This document shows positions 1 through 10,000 of a stretch of 57,549 nucleotides of DNA, one piece after another. A model generated the notes under the pieces. The model saw only the letters and a list, made by a program, of their open reading frames with translations, did no database searches and was not told the origin of the DNA. A program made the translations under genes and the position numbers. Position 1 is the stretch's first letter. Each line of letters begins with the position of its first letter. The DNA is from a virus: positions 1 through 57,549 of the IMG/VR virus record IMGVR_UViG_3300025000_000120. One strand, given 5' to 3'.

Positions 1-4
1 AAGA

Positions 5-244
5 TCAATCGTCTATTGATACTCGTATATGCTGCCCGGATGCATTCTCCATAACAATCTCATCAATTGCGGCTTCAATAGCATCTGATTCATCTTGTGG
101 GCTTAGTGACTCCGAAGTCTTGGTAATCCTAGCTAAGAGAGAACATGAGTAATAACCTTTGTCTTCGTCAAAAGCAAGCCATTCATCGTATTGTGTGAAT
201 GGATCGAATGGATTATCGGTTGTTGTTAGCATAGATTGTGCCAT
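5..244 (-). CDS. Conserved small phage protein
   Basis: A 79-residue acidic protein with no signal peptide or membrane segment. The start is an ATG behind an AAGGAG site. It follows the RNA polymerase gene by 16 bases and is probably in the same transcript. The N-terminal pattern (DNPFDPFTQYDEW, then KGYYSC and LLARI) looks like a short protein I recall from many Firmicute phages, but I know no function for it. It is the last gene before the left edge. Confidence 0.75.
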   Translation of the reverse strand: MAQSMLTTTDNPFDPFTQYDEWLAFDEDKGYYSCSLLARITKTSESLSPQDESDAIEAAIDEIVMENASGQHIRVSIDD

Positions 245-260
245 AACATCTTCTCCTTAT

Positions 261-3125
261 CTATTCCATGACTTTAGCTATGGTACTAGTAGAGATACCA
301 AGAGACTCAGCAATTTCTGCTTGAGTGTATCCAGCCGCAACCTTTCTCTTAATCGAAGCTATCTTAGATGCGGTTAGTACTTTAGCAGACCTAGGTGTTG
401 CTAACACCTTAACTTTATCAATGTTAGTATTGCTAAGTATTTGAGATACTACGTTAGCACTTAATGCTCCTGCTTGTATAGCAGCCCATTCTCTATCAGA
501 GATAGTTATAGGCTCTTTCTTAGCCCCTACTCTAACTCTAGCTGCGGCTAATGATTGACCTTTCAGCTTCTTTAGCTCAGCATTATCCATGTATGGATTA
601 GATTCCTTCTTCGCAGCTATAACAGAATTGGCTGATAACTGGGCTTGTCTCTCCATTGGTTTGTTCATTAGAGCGGTGTTTAATTGTCCTAAAAGAGAGC
701 GCACCTCAGGTTCGTATACTTTTTTAGCAGAGGGGGACATAAGTGGGGGTTTAATGTTAAGGGAGACCTTTCTTGATTGGTTGGCTAAAGCCTTTAATTT
801 ATTGGCGTGGGTGGCATATACGGTTTCCATAGGTGTTCCCGATGATAAGTCGAAGGCATCCTTCGCTTCTGCCATCTTAGTGGATGATGTCGTACGTTGA
901 ACTAATTTTCCTTTCTTGTCAGTATATGTTGCAAGGTTTACTAGGTTACCTTTCTTATCGAGGTATGTGCCCTTTATGTCCTCGTATACTATGGCTCCAG
1001 TATTAGGATCATCTTTAAGGCGTTTTCTGATATTGGGTCGTACTTCTGATGACGCTCTAGATATTAGAGTGGCGGCGCCACTTCTTGAACTACCTTGATA
1101 TTTTTTCTTTAGAGCACCGATTTGGTTCTCAGCATAAGATGTTTTATAATCCAAACTATGCTTTTGCGAATCAATAACGACCATAGAATGTCTTACTGCA
1201 CGAGCTATTTCTTCACCAGTAGGAACTGCCCCTTTAATAGTCATATCAGTAATCAGATTGGATATGTCTCCCATTTTCATCTGCATAGTTTGATTTTTAG
1301 GCTTTTGGCCTTCAGCAAATTCAGCTTTACCGGTCTTGGCATTAAATATACCACCATCAATGGTTGGCATACCGTCATACCCTTTATATTGCACCTTAGG
1401 ATCGAAATCGACTAAACCTTTTAATGATGCTGCAGTTTTAATTCCGCCATTGTTATTTGGTATAACTAATACAGCATCACCATCAAAATCTGCTCCTGAT
1501 AGTTTTTCTGCGACCTTTGGGTGTATCCCAATAGCATCCTTTGCTGTTCCCGTTTTATCACTAAGAATTTGCTTAGCATCCTTATTGCGATTATTAACGG
1601 TTAGTTCCGGTATTTCAAATATACCACCATGAGGATATCGAATTAACACTACTTTTTCACCATCATTATAGTTGGGCGCATACACTTCATTTTCTTTAAT
1701 GGAAGTAAATGGCAGTAATACATGCCAACTAGTTCGAGGTAAGGCCGCTGACTTAAGATGCACCGCTGAGGAATCACAATCATCAGCGAATGAGTCCATT
1801 AAGCGTTTTTTCACTAATGGATTAGTTAGAGATACTATCTCATCAAACGCTTGTTTCTTTTGCTCAAAAGCTAATTTTAATTGTTTCTCAGCTAATGCGG
1901 GTGCTTGTTTGGATAACATTTGAGAGGATAGACTTTTAGACCACTTATCTCTCCACTCACCCTCTTCATTTACAACGTTTAAGGCTTTAACTGTTACTGC
2001 CTTACGAACTATGTCTTCTGACACATTCAGTTTTTCGGCTATCTGAGAATAAGACATATCGCCCTTAGTTTTCAAGTCAAACATTTGGGCAGAGTCTTTG
2101 ATCTTTAATCCAGCATCAGTAATATAATGTTGTTGTCTTACATTAGCCCCAAATGGATTATCGGGATCAATTACCCCATCTTTGTCTGTTTTCATTTCTT
2201 TAAATACTTTTTCTTTAGGTGTTCCTACCGCCTTATTGGTATTGTAGATTATATCAACACCTTTTGGCAAATTGTCAGTATACATAGCCATGCCCTTTAA
2301 ATAATGGGTATCATCTACTCCTATACGGACTTGCATATACTTAGCATTCCCCATTGACAGATCGGAAACACCACGACGAAGTTCGATCACGCCATCCTTA
2401 TCTGATCCACCCTCAGGACCGTACCTTATTTGTATACGGTTCGAGTTAACGCTCTGTATTGGTTCTAAGCCAAGAAACGTTTTACCATTATCATTGGTAT
2501 GATCTGTGATCATCTTTATTTGGTCTTTATTTTGGACCACATCAATATAACTAGTCCCCGGTTTAGCTAGAACCATAATCCTTGTTTTTTTACTAGTTCC
2601 TAACTGATCGACAAGAACGTTATGAACTGAATATCCCTCTTCTTCTAGCATAGCAAGTGAATTTTTTAATTTAGTTCTACTAATACCAATATGACGCTCA
2701 ACGCCAAGCCCAACGTCAATATAACCTTTTTTATCAACGCTAGCTTTTAACATTTTAGCTGTAGAATCAGCTTCCTCAGAACGAGTTTGAATAGCCGAAT
2801 CTAATAGCGATCTAACTGACGATTCGTTACGACCACCCATCCGTTTGCCAATCTCGACATTAGAATATCCTTTCGCTTTGAGTCTATTAGCGTGGATGGT
2901 GTCTATCTTACGCTGTTCGGCTTTTATTAACGATCTTCTAATTCGTAACTGAGTGGTGTTCATACCTTCACCTTTGGCAATATCAACATCACTCATTCCT
3001 TGTTTCTTTAAGGCGTTGATTCGCCCAATGAAATCAGGATCTCGTTGTTGTGGGTTTTCACCAGAGCCCCACTCATAACGACCTGAGTGTCGCTTAGTGC
3101 CATAGTGTTTTATTTCATCAGTCAT
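261..3125 (-). CDS. DFDGD-type (YonO-like) phage RNA polymerase with multiple HTH segments
   Basis: A 954-residue protein with the signature DFDGD at residues 546-550. This is the metal-binding aspartate motif of the double-psi beta-barrel in beta-prime-like and QDE-1/YonO-like RNA polymerases. Upstream, around 491-510, is an RYP..G stretch typical of the same barrel. Four helix-turn-helix-like segments are visible: about residues 35-63, 75-108, 350-378 and 920-950. The extreme N-terminus holds an HSGRYEWGSGEN motif. The start ATG follows a GGGAG site. It sits at the end of the replication and nuclease operon driven by the promoter at 4240-4268. The family places it as a DNA-dependent RNA polymerase for phage genes; promoter choice by its HTH segments is inference. 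A degenerate, non-polymerase relative cannot be excluded. Confidence 0.8.
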   Translation of the reverse strand: MTDEIKHYGTKRHSGRYEWGSGENPQQRDPDFIGRINALKKQGMSDVDIAKGEGMNTTQLRIRRSLIKAEQRKIDTIHANRLKAKGYSNVEIGKRMGGRNESSVRSLLDSAIQTRSEEADSTAKMLKASVDKKGYIDVGLGVERHIGISRTKLKNSLAMLEEEGYSVHNVLVDQLGTSKKTRIMVLAKPGTSYIDVVQNKDQIKMITDHTNDNGKTFLGLEPIQSVNSNRIQIRYGPEGGSDKDGVIELRRGVSDLSMGNAKYMQVRIGVDDTHYLKGMAMYTDNLPKGVDIIYNTNKAVGTPKEKVFKEMKTDKDGVIDPDNPFGANVRQQHYITDAGLKIKDSAQMFDLKTKGDMSYSQIAEKLNVSEDIVRKAVTVKALNVVNEEGEWRDKWSKSLSSQMLSKQAPALAEKQLKLAFEQKKQAFDEIVSLTNPLVKKRLMDSFADDCDSSAVHLKSAALPRTSWHVLLPFTSIKENEVYAPNYNDGEKVVLIRYPHGGIFEIPELTVNNRNKDAKQILSDKTGTAKDAIGIHPKVAEKLSGADFDGDAVLVIPNNNGGIKTAASLKGLVDFDPKVQYKGYDGMPTIDGGIFNAKTGKAEFAEGQKPKNQTMQMKMGDISNLITDMTIKGAVPTGEEIARAVRHSMVVIDSQKHSLDYKTSYAENQIGALKKKYQGSSRSGAATLISRASSEVRPNIRKRLKDDPNTGAIVYEDIKGTYLDKKGNLVNLATYTDKKGKLVQRTTSSTKMAEAKDAFDLSSGTPMETVYATHANKLKALANQSRKVSLNIKPPLMSPSAKKVYEPEVRSLLGQLNTALMNKPMERQAQLSANSVIAAKKESNPYMDNAELKKLKGQSLAAARVRVGAKKEPITISDREWAAIQAGALSANVVSQILSNTNIDKVKVLATPRSAKVLTASKIASIKRKVAAGYTQAEIAESLGISTSTIAKVME

Positions 3126-3127
3126 AA

Positions 3128-3682
3128 TTACTCTCCCATCTTAAGCTTATCAAGTTCCTTATCGAATATGATAATTTTCTCCATTACATTAAGGATGTCT
3201 TGAGTAGGCGGTGTGTGAATGAGTATTTCATCACATTGATAGAGTCTCAGTTCAATCTCAATAGTATTCGGATCAACATCATACTCTAAGCAAAATAAGG
3301 CGGTATATATTTCGAGTTGATGCATCGATGTGGGGGATACTCCGGTTTTTAAATCATGAATCCTCAGGCGATTTTGTCTGAAGGATATGGCATCAGCAGT
3401 ACCAAAACAGTTCTCTGAATATTTCAACCGTTGTTCGATGTCCATCTTAAATCCAATAGCGTCATTAATATACATATTCAGTGTGCTTTTATTTTTAGGT
3501 AGTTTAATGCCTAAGGCTATAGACTCTGCAGCAAAAGCATGCAGTCTGGTTCCACGTTGAGTTGCCAAAAATTTAATATACGACGTCGTCAGTTTTTCAA
3601 CGTCATAATTTATCCAATGGTATTTACTAGCACTTAGAAACGCGTGACGACCTTCGAGATCTGAATGCTTGTTGAAGTTCAT
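3128..3682 (-). CDS. RecB/Cas4-like PD-(D/E)XK nuclease
   Basis: A 184-residue protein. The catalytic pattern is clear: GTAD in the middle, then HDLKTG (the D-x-K pair) and Q-E-IYTALF, as in the PDDEXK_1/DUF2800 group. The N-terminus carries the usual LSAS-type element. The gene overlaps the upstream nuclease by 56 bases and starts at an ATG behind GGAGGT. Likely role: exonuclease in phage DNA replication or recombination. Confidence 0.75.
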   Translation of the reverse strand: MNFNKHSDLEGRHAFLSASKYHWINYDVEKLTTSYIKFLATQRGTRLHAFAAESIALGIKLPKNKSTLNMYINDAIGFKMDIEQRLKYSENCFGTADAISFRQNRLRIHDLKTGVSPTSMHQLEIYTALFCLEYDVDPNTIEIELRLYQCDEILIHTPPTQDILNVMEKIIIFDKELDKLKMGE

Positions 3683-3944
3683 CTAGAACCTCCTTCTTTA
3701 TTTCCGGATAAATAACACTAGCATATGACATACGACCAAGCGTCTCAAGATAGTACTCTTGGTTCGGTTGATATGATGCATACTTATCGCGTTTACATTC
3801 TAGGACGGCCCATCTATCATTAAATAGGATTAATAGATCAGGAAAGCCTTGAATATAGTTAGCATCGTTTTTTAAAATTACACATCCTATAAACATCAAA
3901 TTAAGCTCTTTTATTAACTTACTCTGGAATGCACTCTCTAACAT
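3627..3944 (-). CDS. VRR-NUC-type endonuclease
   Basis: A 105-residue protein with the VRR-NUC core: QGFPDLLILF, then WAVLECK, giving the G-x-P-D...E-x-K active site. The length is normal for the stand-alone phage form. Its start ATG is one base from the stop of the upstream gene, so translation is probably coupled. Members of the family are suggested to resolve branched DNA; the target here is unknown. Confidence 0.75.
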   Translation of the reverse strand: MLESAFQSKLIKELNLMFIGCVILKNDANYIQGFPDLLILFNDRWAVLECKRDKYASYQPNQEYYLETLGRMSYASVIYPEIKKEVLDELQQAFRSRRSSRVSKC

Positions 3945-3945
3945 A

Positions 3946-4158
3946 TCAAACGCCAGGTTCGGTAGCTTCTGATGAGTTACTAACGCTTGGCTGAACCGTG
4001 TACTTTGAGAATATAGTCAACTTATCGGTTGGTGCGGCATAAGGATGTGCTAAGTTAGCAGGGACTGTACATACAAATACCCAACCTCTAGACGTGAAAT
4101 CGTATATGGTTGACGGATCTACATAACCATTAGTTATAATTGAATCTATTTCTAGCAT
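3946..4158 (-). CDS. Hypothetical protein, first gene of the RNA polymerase operon
   Basis: A 70-residue protein of unknown function. I place the start at the second ATG because GAGAGGGAG lies just before it and would otherwise be coded. It contains a compact WVFVCTVPANLAHPYA stretch and a serine-rich tail. It is the first gene after the CTCGCG/TATAAT promoter at 4240-4268, followed by two nucleases and the RNA polymerase. Confidence 0.6.
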   Translation of the reverse strand: MLEIDSIITNGYVDPSTIYDFTSRGWVFVCTVPANLAHPYAAPTDKLTIFSKYTVQPSVSNSSEATEPGV

Positions 4159-4239
4159 TACATTCTCCCTCTCATAATTCAATTCTTAGCTAAAAATAAA
4201 AGAGAAGGTTAAATACGATCATATTCTATCCTTCCTTCT

Positions 4240-4268
4240 ATTATAGTGCGTGTTTTGCGCGCGAGGTA
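4240..4268 (-). promoter_or_regulatory. Cassette-type promoter driving the nuclease-RNA polymerase operon
   Basis: Minus strand: -35 region TACCTC, 17-base spacer starting GCG, -10 TATAAT. It shares the CTCGCG core with the array at 28.8-40.6 kb but lies 24 kb away, directly ahead of the genes that end in the phage RNA polymerase. Confidence 0.7.
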
Positions 4269-4285
4269 AAAATAGTATGTGTCTG

Positions 4286-4633
4286 TTAAACGCGGTCTAT
4301 TATTTTACCGCCCATATCTAACCAGTCGTCGATAGCTTCGTCATCAATAGCATCCCTGTAAACTATAGTTTGTTCATCATTAGCAAACACAGGCAGACCA
4401 TTTGCATACAGTACATTTTCATCATTATAATGAGCTCGCAAAGGATCAGTATCTTCTAGCGTAGGAAAATCTTCAGTATGACTATCCGTAAGTGTCTCGG
4501 AATTTCTAACCATCATAAGTTCCTTACTTAATCCCAATACCACAACTGTCACAACTACTCCAAGAACGACTTTACCAATAAATGTTATAGTTTTCTTATT
4601 GGTTTTAACAAATGTTTTAATTTTATTTTTCAT
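4286..4633 (-). CDS. Single-pass membrane protein with acidic outer domain
   Basis: A 115-residue protein. A lysine-rich N-terminus is followed by one hydrophobic segment (about residues 16-37), then an acidic soluble domain. The ATG start follows GAAAGGTGG; a GTG four codons upstream is less likely. It lies between the helicase and the RNA polymerase operon. No family is recognised. Confidence 0.65.
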   Translation of the reverse strand: MKNKIKTFVKTNKKTITFIGKVVLGVVVTVVVLGLSKELMMVRNSETLTDSHTEDFPTLEDTDPLRAHYNDENVLYANGLPVFANDEQTIVYRDAIDDEAIDDWLDMGGKIIDRV

Positions 4634-4654
4634 AATATTAACCACCTTTCAAAT

Positions 4655-5881
4655 TTAGACATTTGCAAACGTTTGAATATTAAAATTCTTCTTAGCCTTA
4701 ATAGCCTTAACAATTGAAATATCAATAGCCGAATTAGACCGAACATGATAGTAATATAGATCCGAGAATGGACTATTTAATCTGTCAATTCTGCCTGCAG
4801 CTTGCACCATGATCTTATAGGAGTAGTTTTGGGAGTAGAATATAATGGTGTCAGTGTCCACACAATTCCAACCTTCAGCACCAGCCGTGTATTGGACCAA
4901 ATAAGCCCACCTATCACCTTTAGGTATAGATTGGTGCTTATGACCATTCCACTCGCTTATAGGCAATCCTAGAGTGTCTGAGAGGGTTCTGAGTATATCT
5001 AGCTCATAGTTGAAGTTGTAGAATATGATTACCTTAGGATGATTGTTAATTATCCTCTCTACTGCCTCGAGTCTGGCTGGGTCAAGATTTACTACTTTAC
5101 GCAGTAGGTAGCATAATTCTCCAATAGCTTTCACAGGTCTATTCTCAAATATGTTCCACCTTTCAACCATAACCTTATTGAATACTTCTTTATCAAAATC
5201 TACAACTATACTCTTATCGTGAGCGATGGTATGTTTCGCATATGCCATAGTAACTGTTATTTGATCTCGCAATTTAAGTAGATGTCCACATTCAATAAAT
5301 TTCTCAATCTTAGGATACTTGGTGAATCGGTTGTATACAGCATGTCGACGAAGAAACTCAGTACGATTCTTATAGAAACGATTTGCTACAAACACCGGAA
5401 TATAATCCGTCCAGGTATCACCAGGTGTTGCGCTTAATAAGATCCACGAATTGTACTTCTTTACGATTTTCAAAAATGACTTTACCCATGCCCCAGATCC
5501 AACAAGTCTTTGCTCATCAAAGATTATAAACGCATTCTTAACGCCGATATACTTGGATATGTTGTTCCAAGAATCAACAACGACCTTTACTCCACTAATA
5601 CTAAATTCGGGATTAGAAAATAACATAAATGGAGCACATTCTTTTTCCCATTCAAGGCTATCCCTTTTTTTAGCAGTAGTTATAATATATAGATCTTTTG
5701 GTTTTTTCATTGGAAGCGATGGACCTTTACCATTAGTCTTGATCTTTCCGCCACAAGCCTTGAGAAAATAATAGGCTATGGCAGTTCGGGATTTTCCAGA
5801 GCCTACTCCTCCACAGAGTATTGAACCAGACTTTAATTCTTCTATGGCTTTCCTCTGATACTCACATAACTCAATAGCCAT
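4655..5881 (-). CDS. SF2 (SNF2/DEAD-like) helicase
   Basis: A 408-residue protein with helicase motifs in order: Walker A GGVGSGKS (residues 24-31), motif II FDEQ, motif III SATPG, and motif VI QAAGRIDR near the C-terminus. The length fits the compact phage SF2 helicases found beside ssDNA-binding and polymerase genes. Start at ATG behind GGAG. It probably unwinds DNA during replication or recombination. Confidence 0.85.
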   Translation of the reverse strand: MAIELCEYQRKAIEELKSGSILCGGVGSGKSRTAIAYYFLKACGGKIKTNGKGPSLPMKKPKDLYIITTAKKRDSLEWEKECAPFMLFSNPEFSISGVKVVVDSWNNISKYIGVKNAFIIFDEQRLVGSGAWVKSFLKIVKKYNSWILLSATPGDTWTDYIPVFVANRFYKNRTEFLRRHAVYNRFTKYPKIEKFIECGHLLKLRDQITVTMAYAKHTIAHDKSIVVDFDKEVFNKVMVERWNIFENRPVKAIGELCYLLRKVVNLDPARLEAVERIINNHPKVIIFYNFNYELDILRTLSDTLGLPISEWNGHKHQSIPKGDRWAYLVQYTAGAEGWNCVDTDTIIFYSQNYSYKIMVQAAGRIDRLNSPFSDLYYYHVRSNSAIDISIVKAIKAKKNFNIQTFANV

Positions 5882-5937
5882 AGACTAATCTCCTTTCAAT
5901 AAAATGCCCGTCAAGCCGATAGCACAGCTTACCTAGA

Positions 5938-6519
5938 TTAATCGTGATTGTGATCGCAACTACCATCACAGGTTTCGCAGTTACCACAACCACCAATGGT
6001 AGAGGCCGCACTAACCGGCACATCATTATACTTGTGCTCGAACTCATCCTCCACGATTACCACTCGCATGGTTTTGATATAAGCTTTTACACCACTTTTT
6101 GCATTCTTTGTTCCTTCATGCATAGACCAATTATATGGTCGGATAGCCAAATCGACAAGTGGCAAATATACCTTCTTACCGTCAACTATTTGTTCCTCAT
6201 TAGCAATCTCAACCCAGTCCAACATGCTGACCGAATCAGCATCAAGAAGACTCTTACCTCTACTTGAAACTATCGTAATCTTTGGTGGCACATTATCATA
6301 GCTAACAGCCACCGACATGTACCCTTGTTTTTCTTCATACTCATCTTTTGGATCGAGCCAACGAACATTCCAGCCATCCTGTTCTAGCGCAGTGGCAACA
6401 TCAAAGTCCAGAAATACGCAAAAATTTCTGCGTCCTGCAGGATTGAATTTTCCCTCTTTACCAGCAAAGTTACGAAATGCAATACGAGCGTTTTCGATTA
6501 TAATGTTATTCTTAATCAT
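5938..6519 (-). CDS. ssDNA-binding-like protein with Cys/His-rich tail
   Basis: A 193-residue protein resembling the gp2.5-like or DUF2815-like single-strand-binding proteins found beside phage helicase and polymerase genes. Visible marks are ARIAFRNFAGKEGKFNPAG near the N-terminus and an NVPPKITIVSSRGK core. The last 16 residues contain four cysteines and two histidines among acidic residues, where such proteins usually carry a plain acidic tail. The start overlaps the stop of the MazG-like gene. Family assignment is from memory of the pattern. Confidence 0.65.
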   Translation of the reverse strand: MIKNNIIIENARIAFRNFAGKEGKFNPAGRRNFCVFLDFDVATALEQDGWNVRWLDPKDEYEEKQGYMSVAVSYDNVPPKITIVSSRGKSLLDADSVSMLDWVEIANEEQIVDGKKVYLPLVDLAIRPYNWSMHEGTKNAKSGVKAYIKTMRVVIVEDEFEHKYNDVPVSAASTIGGCGNCETCDGSCDHNHD

Positions 6520-6809
6520 TAGTTTAACTCCTCTTCGTTATATTTAAATACGTATTTATCGGCTTTTTTTCTGGTCTCAACATTTATATCCTCAGTGGTT
6601 ATACCATAAATATTAGCAATCATAGCTGAAGACATAGCAACATGTGCTAATTCTTCTTTCAGATTAGCTAAGGCCTCTGGTTTTCCTCGCTTAACTTTTG
6701 AACAGGCTTTTATGAGCTCTGCGCATTCCTCCTGAAGAATGTCAATCTGATCATCGTGATTGAACATTTTCAAACAACAAAATGTAAACTTCTCGGATAT
6801 ACCAAACAC
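6519..6809 (-). CDS. MazG-like nucleotide pyrophosphohydrolase
   Basis: A 96-residue all-helical protein with the MazG pattern EECAEL...K...LKEELAHVAM. These acidic residues bind metal for hydrolysis of (d)NTPs to monophosphates. A GTG start follows GGTGG at good spacing. The gene is coupled to the ssDNA-binding-like gene, so it belongs to the replication module. A second MazG-like gene is at 34.5-34.8 kb. Confidence 0.75.
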   Translation of the reverse strand: MFGISEKFTFCCLKMFNHDDQIDILQEECAELIKACSKVKRGKPEALANLKEELAHVAMSSAMIANIYGITTEDINVETRKKADKYVFKYNEEELN

Positions 6810-6829
6810 GCTTAATCCACCATCCTTAT

Positions 6830-6919
6830 CTACCTAGTAATATGGTACCACCAGGCACCAACAAACGGACTAGCAATAACACATAACCCTAAGATAATAA
6901 CAATGATTCTCCTTATCAC
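6830..6919 (-). CDS. 29-residue membrane peptide
   Basis: A short open frame from GTG behind AAGGTGGG. The product is one hydrophobic segment with an RR pair at the start and a WWYH end. It lies between the structured leader at 6945-7082 and the MazG-like gene. Too short for homology; supported only by its SD site and hydrophobicity. Confidence 0.45.
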   Translation of the reverse strand: MIRRIIVIILGLCVIASPFVGAWWYHITR

Positions 6920-6944
6920 AATCTACCCACCTTTAAATATGGTA

Positions 6945-7082
6945 TTAACAAATCACTACACTCTCTTCTAAGAAACGCAGAGGCCTCTCTAAGCTGTTGG
7001 ACTTATATAGCAGTGCGATTATGCCCCATCTACCGCCACTACGCTTAAAACGGCCTTTACGGCTCTATTAGCCGATGACTTT
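6945..7082 (-). ncRNA. Structured leader region, related to 41165-41328
   Basis: A gene-free stretch behind the polymerase gene. On the minus strand it begins with a CGGCT...AGCCG hairpin, which could end the polymerase transcript. It then has GGGCATA, CTATATA, GTCCAACAGCTTAGA and the palindrome AGAGGCCTCT followed by CTTAGAA. The same words in the same order occur at 41196-41261. Could be a conserved leader RNA or paired processing or terminator structures. Confidence 0.4.
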
Positions 7083-10000
7083 TTAAATTGGAAGGTTCTC
7101 ATACCCTAATTGGCATGTCCCAAGATTTGCCCCATCGAAATCTGGACAATTAAGACAACTTGTAAATTTAGTACTACCGCAAGGCAATACCGCATATCTA
7201 GAGGTATCGTCGGATATAAACCATTCATAGTCACCGAACTTTGAAATATCAGTTACTGCAGCATTAACCAACCCCATATAATATGAGTGCGAGACCGCGT
7301 CTTGTTTCCCAAGGACTTTTACAACCTCCGATTCTAGCCATCTATAACCCTTGGTGCCACTAGCAGCATTATACTTTCCATCTTTTTCCCTGAGTAATAT
7401 ACCACCACCATGCCCAATTTGAATTGGACAGAACGATCCTACTTTTCCTACGAAGTGATAATTGTGCTCATCTTCTGGTAGGTTCTCATTCATGTCAAGA
7501 TATAAAGCAGTGGTTACCGATTTGGTTTCGCATGTATCTTCGAACTCGATAGGCTCTCTACTGAATAATGTCTTGAATACGTATGGCTGTGAGAATTGTG
7601 CTCCGGTAGTTGTCCATGTACCAGCATCTCTACCATTGATTTTTTCATCCTGACTATATTTAGCAACATACACAGCATTGTTTACTAAGCATAATTTTTC
7701 ATAGGTGTTTTCATGCTCAAAATCATACCCATATTTTTTACCGAATTGCATAACAAATTCAATAATTTCTGGAGTAGCTTCGGGTATCTTGATGGAGTCA
7801 GTCTTAATATGGGCTGCTTGAAACCCTCGCTCTTGAACTGCGAACATGAGATCGACCATGAACAGTGCGCCACGTTTAGCAATAATGTTGTCAATGTTAC
7901 GAGGGTCTTTAAATGGATTATCAAATCTAGCGAACGTTAATCCATATGCCGCGTTAAGGGCCGTCTTTAACCCATTTGATACGTCCTTTAAAGTAAATTT
8001 TGGGTTATCGCTTTGTGAGTCTTTTATAAATGGAATAATTCTACCATCTAGAAGAGTCTTTAAGGTTTCAAGATCTTTATGTTTGATGGCAATTCGAGCC
8101 TGCTTTAATTCGCTATACTTCTTAGTATATGGTCCTAGATAGTTTAACGCCTCAATAGTACTTGGGTGCATTGCCCCGACATCAATTACCGGAACATTAG
8201 CGTACATTCCGGGTTCCCCATGAACAAAACCGCCTTCACCAACCTCAATCCCACGGTAGGTACTTTTACCATTCTCAAATTTATATCCAGGAAACATAAC
8301 GCTCAAGTCAGTATATACCAATTCGTTCTGAGGTTTCCCATTAGTGCCGAATACGATTTTGGTGGTGTGAGTGTTGGTTGTATCGTTTACAGTTAATCCA
8401 CTTAGCTCTGCAAGGATTTGTCTCGCTGCCCAGTCCCCCGATAAATGATTGAACGTTGTTTCGGTTGCCATAACATCATTTATACAGTAGTCTGCTACTT
8501 TTATCCATAAACTTGGATCTACTGGTTTATCCCAGGGTAGTCCTAACTCATGATGATGAATTCCTAGTTTTATCTCCCATTTTTTCAGACTCATTTTGTT
8601 CTGTGCGGATGCAAAGTCATATACATCGGTGTAGGATATACCATAGGCTTCTGAAAACATACAATTAGCACTGCCACTTATGATCCGCTGACTAAGGGTA
8701 TACAATTGTGCATTATCATAACCAATGTATGCCGCATACAACATATGGTTATCATACCTTCGACAGTTGAAACCAACCAACTTAAAGTTTAGTATCGATT
8801 CAATATCGGCCGGAGTTGGATTAATCATTCTTACGGGGTCTCTACCCACTGCTTTCCATACAACAACGAATAGATTAGGAAATACCTCGACATCAAAGAA
8901 TACTAAACCATCGCTAATATAGTCTGAACTTGGTATGCTAGCCTCCTCGGATTTAAACTTAATTTTACTTACTAACTTGACGCAATAATCCGATTGGTTA
9001 TTGCTGTTATTAGCAAATGCTAAAACACTAGGTCTCATATCAGTAACGTCATATGCTAACCCTGATGAATATGCGTCCTCAAGTATCTTTTGAATGAAGT
9101 CTAGACTTGGTTTCGTGCTTGGATGTATCTCTTTCTTCAGATTACGCTTTATTAAAGCGCGTAGCCCCTTCTCGCTTTTGACAGCATCAAAGTTTATCAT
9201 GACTTCCTCCTTTAGGGGTAATCCAGAGTTTATAGTTGCTACCGGTATGTTATTGCAAGTACTAAGTTTTCTACGTAAAGAGCTGTTACCCGTAAATACT
9301 TTGACCTCCACATCATCCGAATATATTCGGCTAAGTTTAGTTACATCACCATCATATATATAGTGCAGGTGTAGTCCGTTACCACTCTTACTGAGTTCAG
9401 TATACGTGGCGGGCCACTTACTAGCTGTATCAATATTTTTAGATAGTGACTTGGTCCCTGTTTCATCCTTTAAATCAAAGTCAATAACAATATGATTGTC
9501 TGGGACTTTAACATAATGGACCTGATGTGTATCTAACTTATTTAATTTAGTTCTTACTTCTGACCATTTAGCAATTGGCGTCCCTTGATCGTTTGCATAT
9601 TGTGCTGGACACTTAGCACACATAGTATCAAATATGGACTCAGTACAATCTATTAATAATGAGTTTGGAGGTTCCTCTTTGACTGGGGGTACAATTTTTA
9701 GTTTATCCCCTAGAAACCCAGAATAGTAACTTCTAACTTGCAATCCAGCAACGCGCATAACTTCAGAGAATGTTTTAAAATAACTTCTCAGTTCCTCCCT
9801 AAATTTATGACGTGGGGCTTTATACTCGATTAAAGCTTCATCACAATATGTTTTATACATTGCATATGCTTGTGCTAACGAGACCCCGTCTTGCTCTTTA
9901 AAAATATCATAATTACATTCCACAAAATTATAAAATATGTCGGTTTGCATCATCATATCAATTGGACGATATGATGAATAGTAATTCTTACCTAAGTCCC

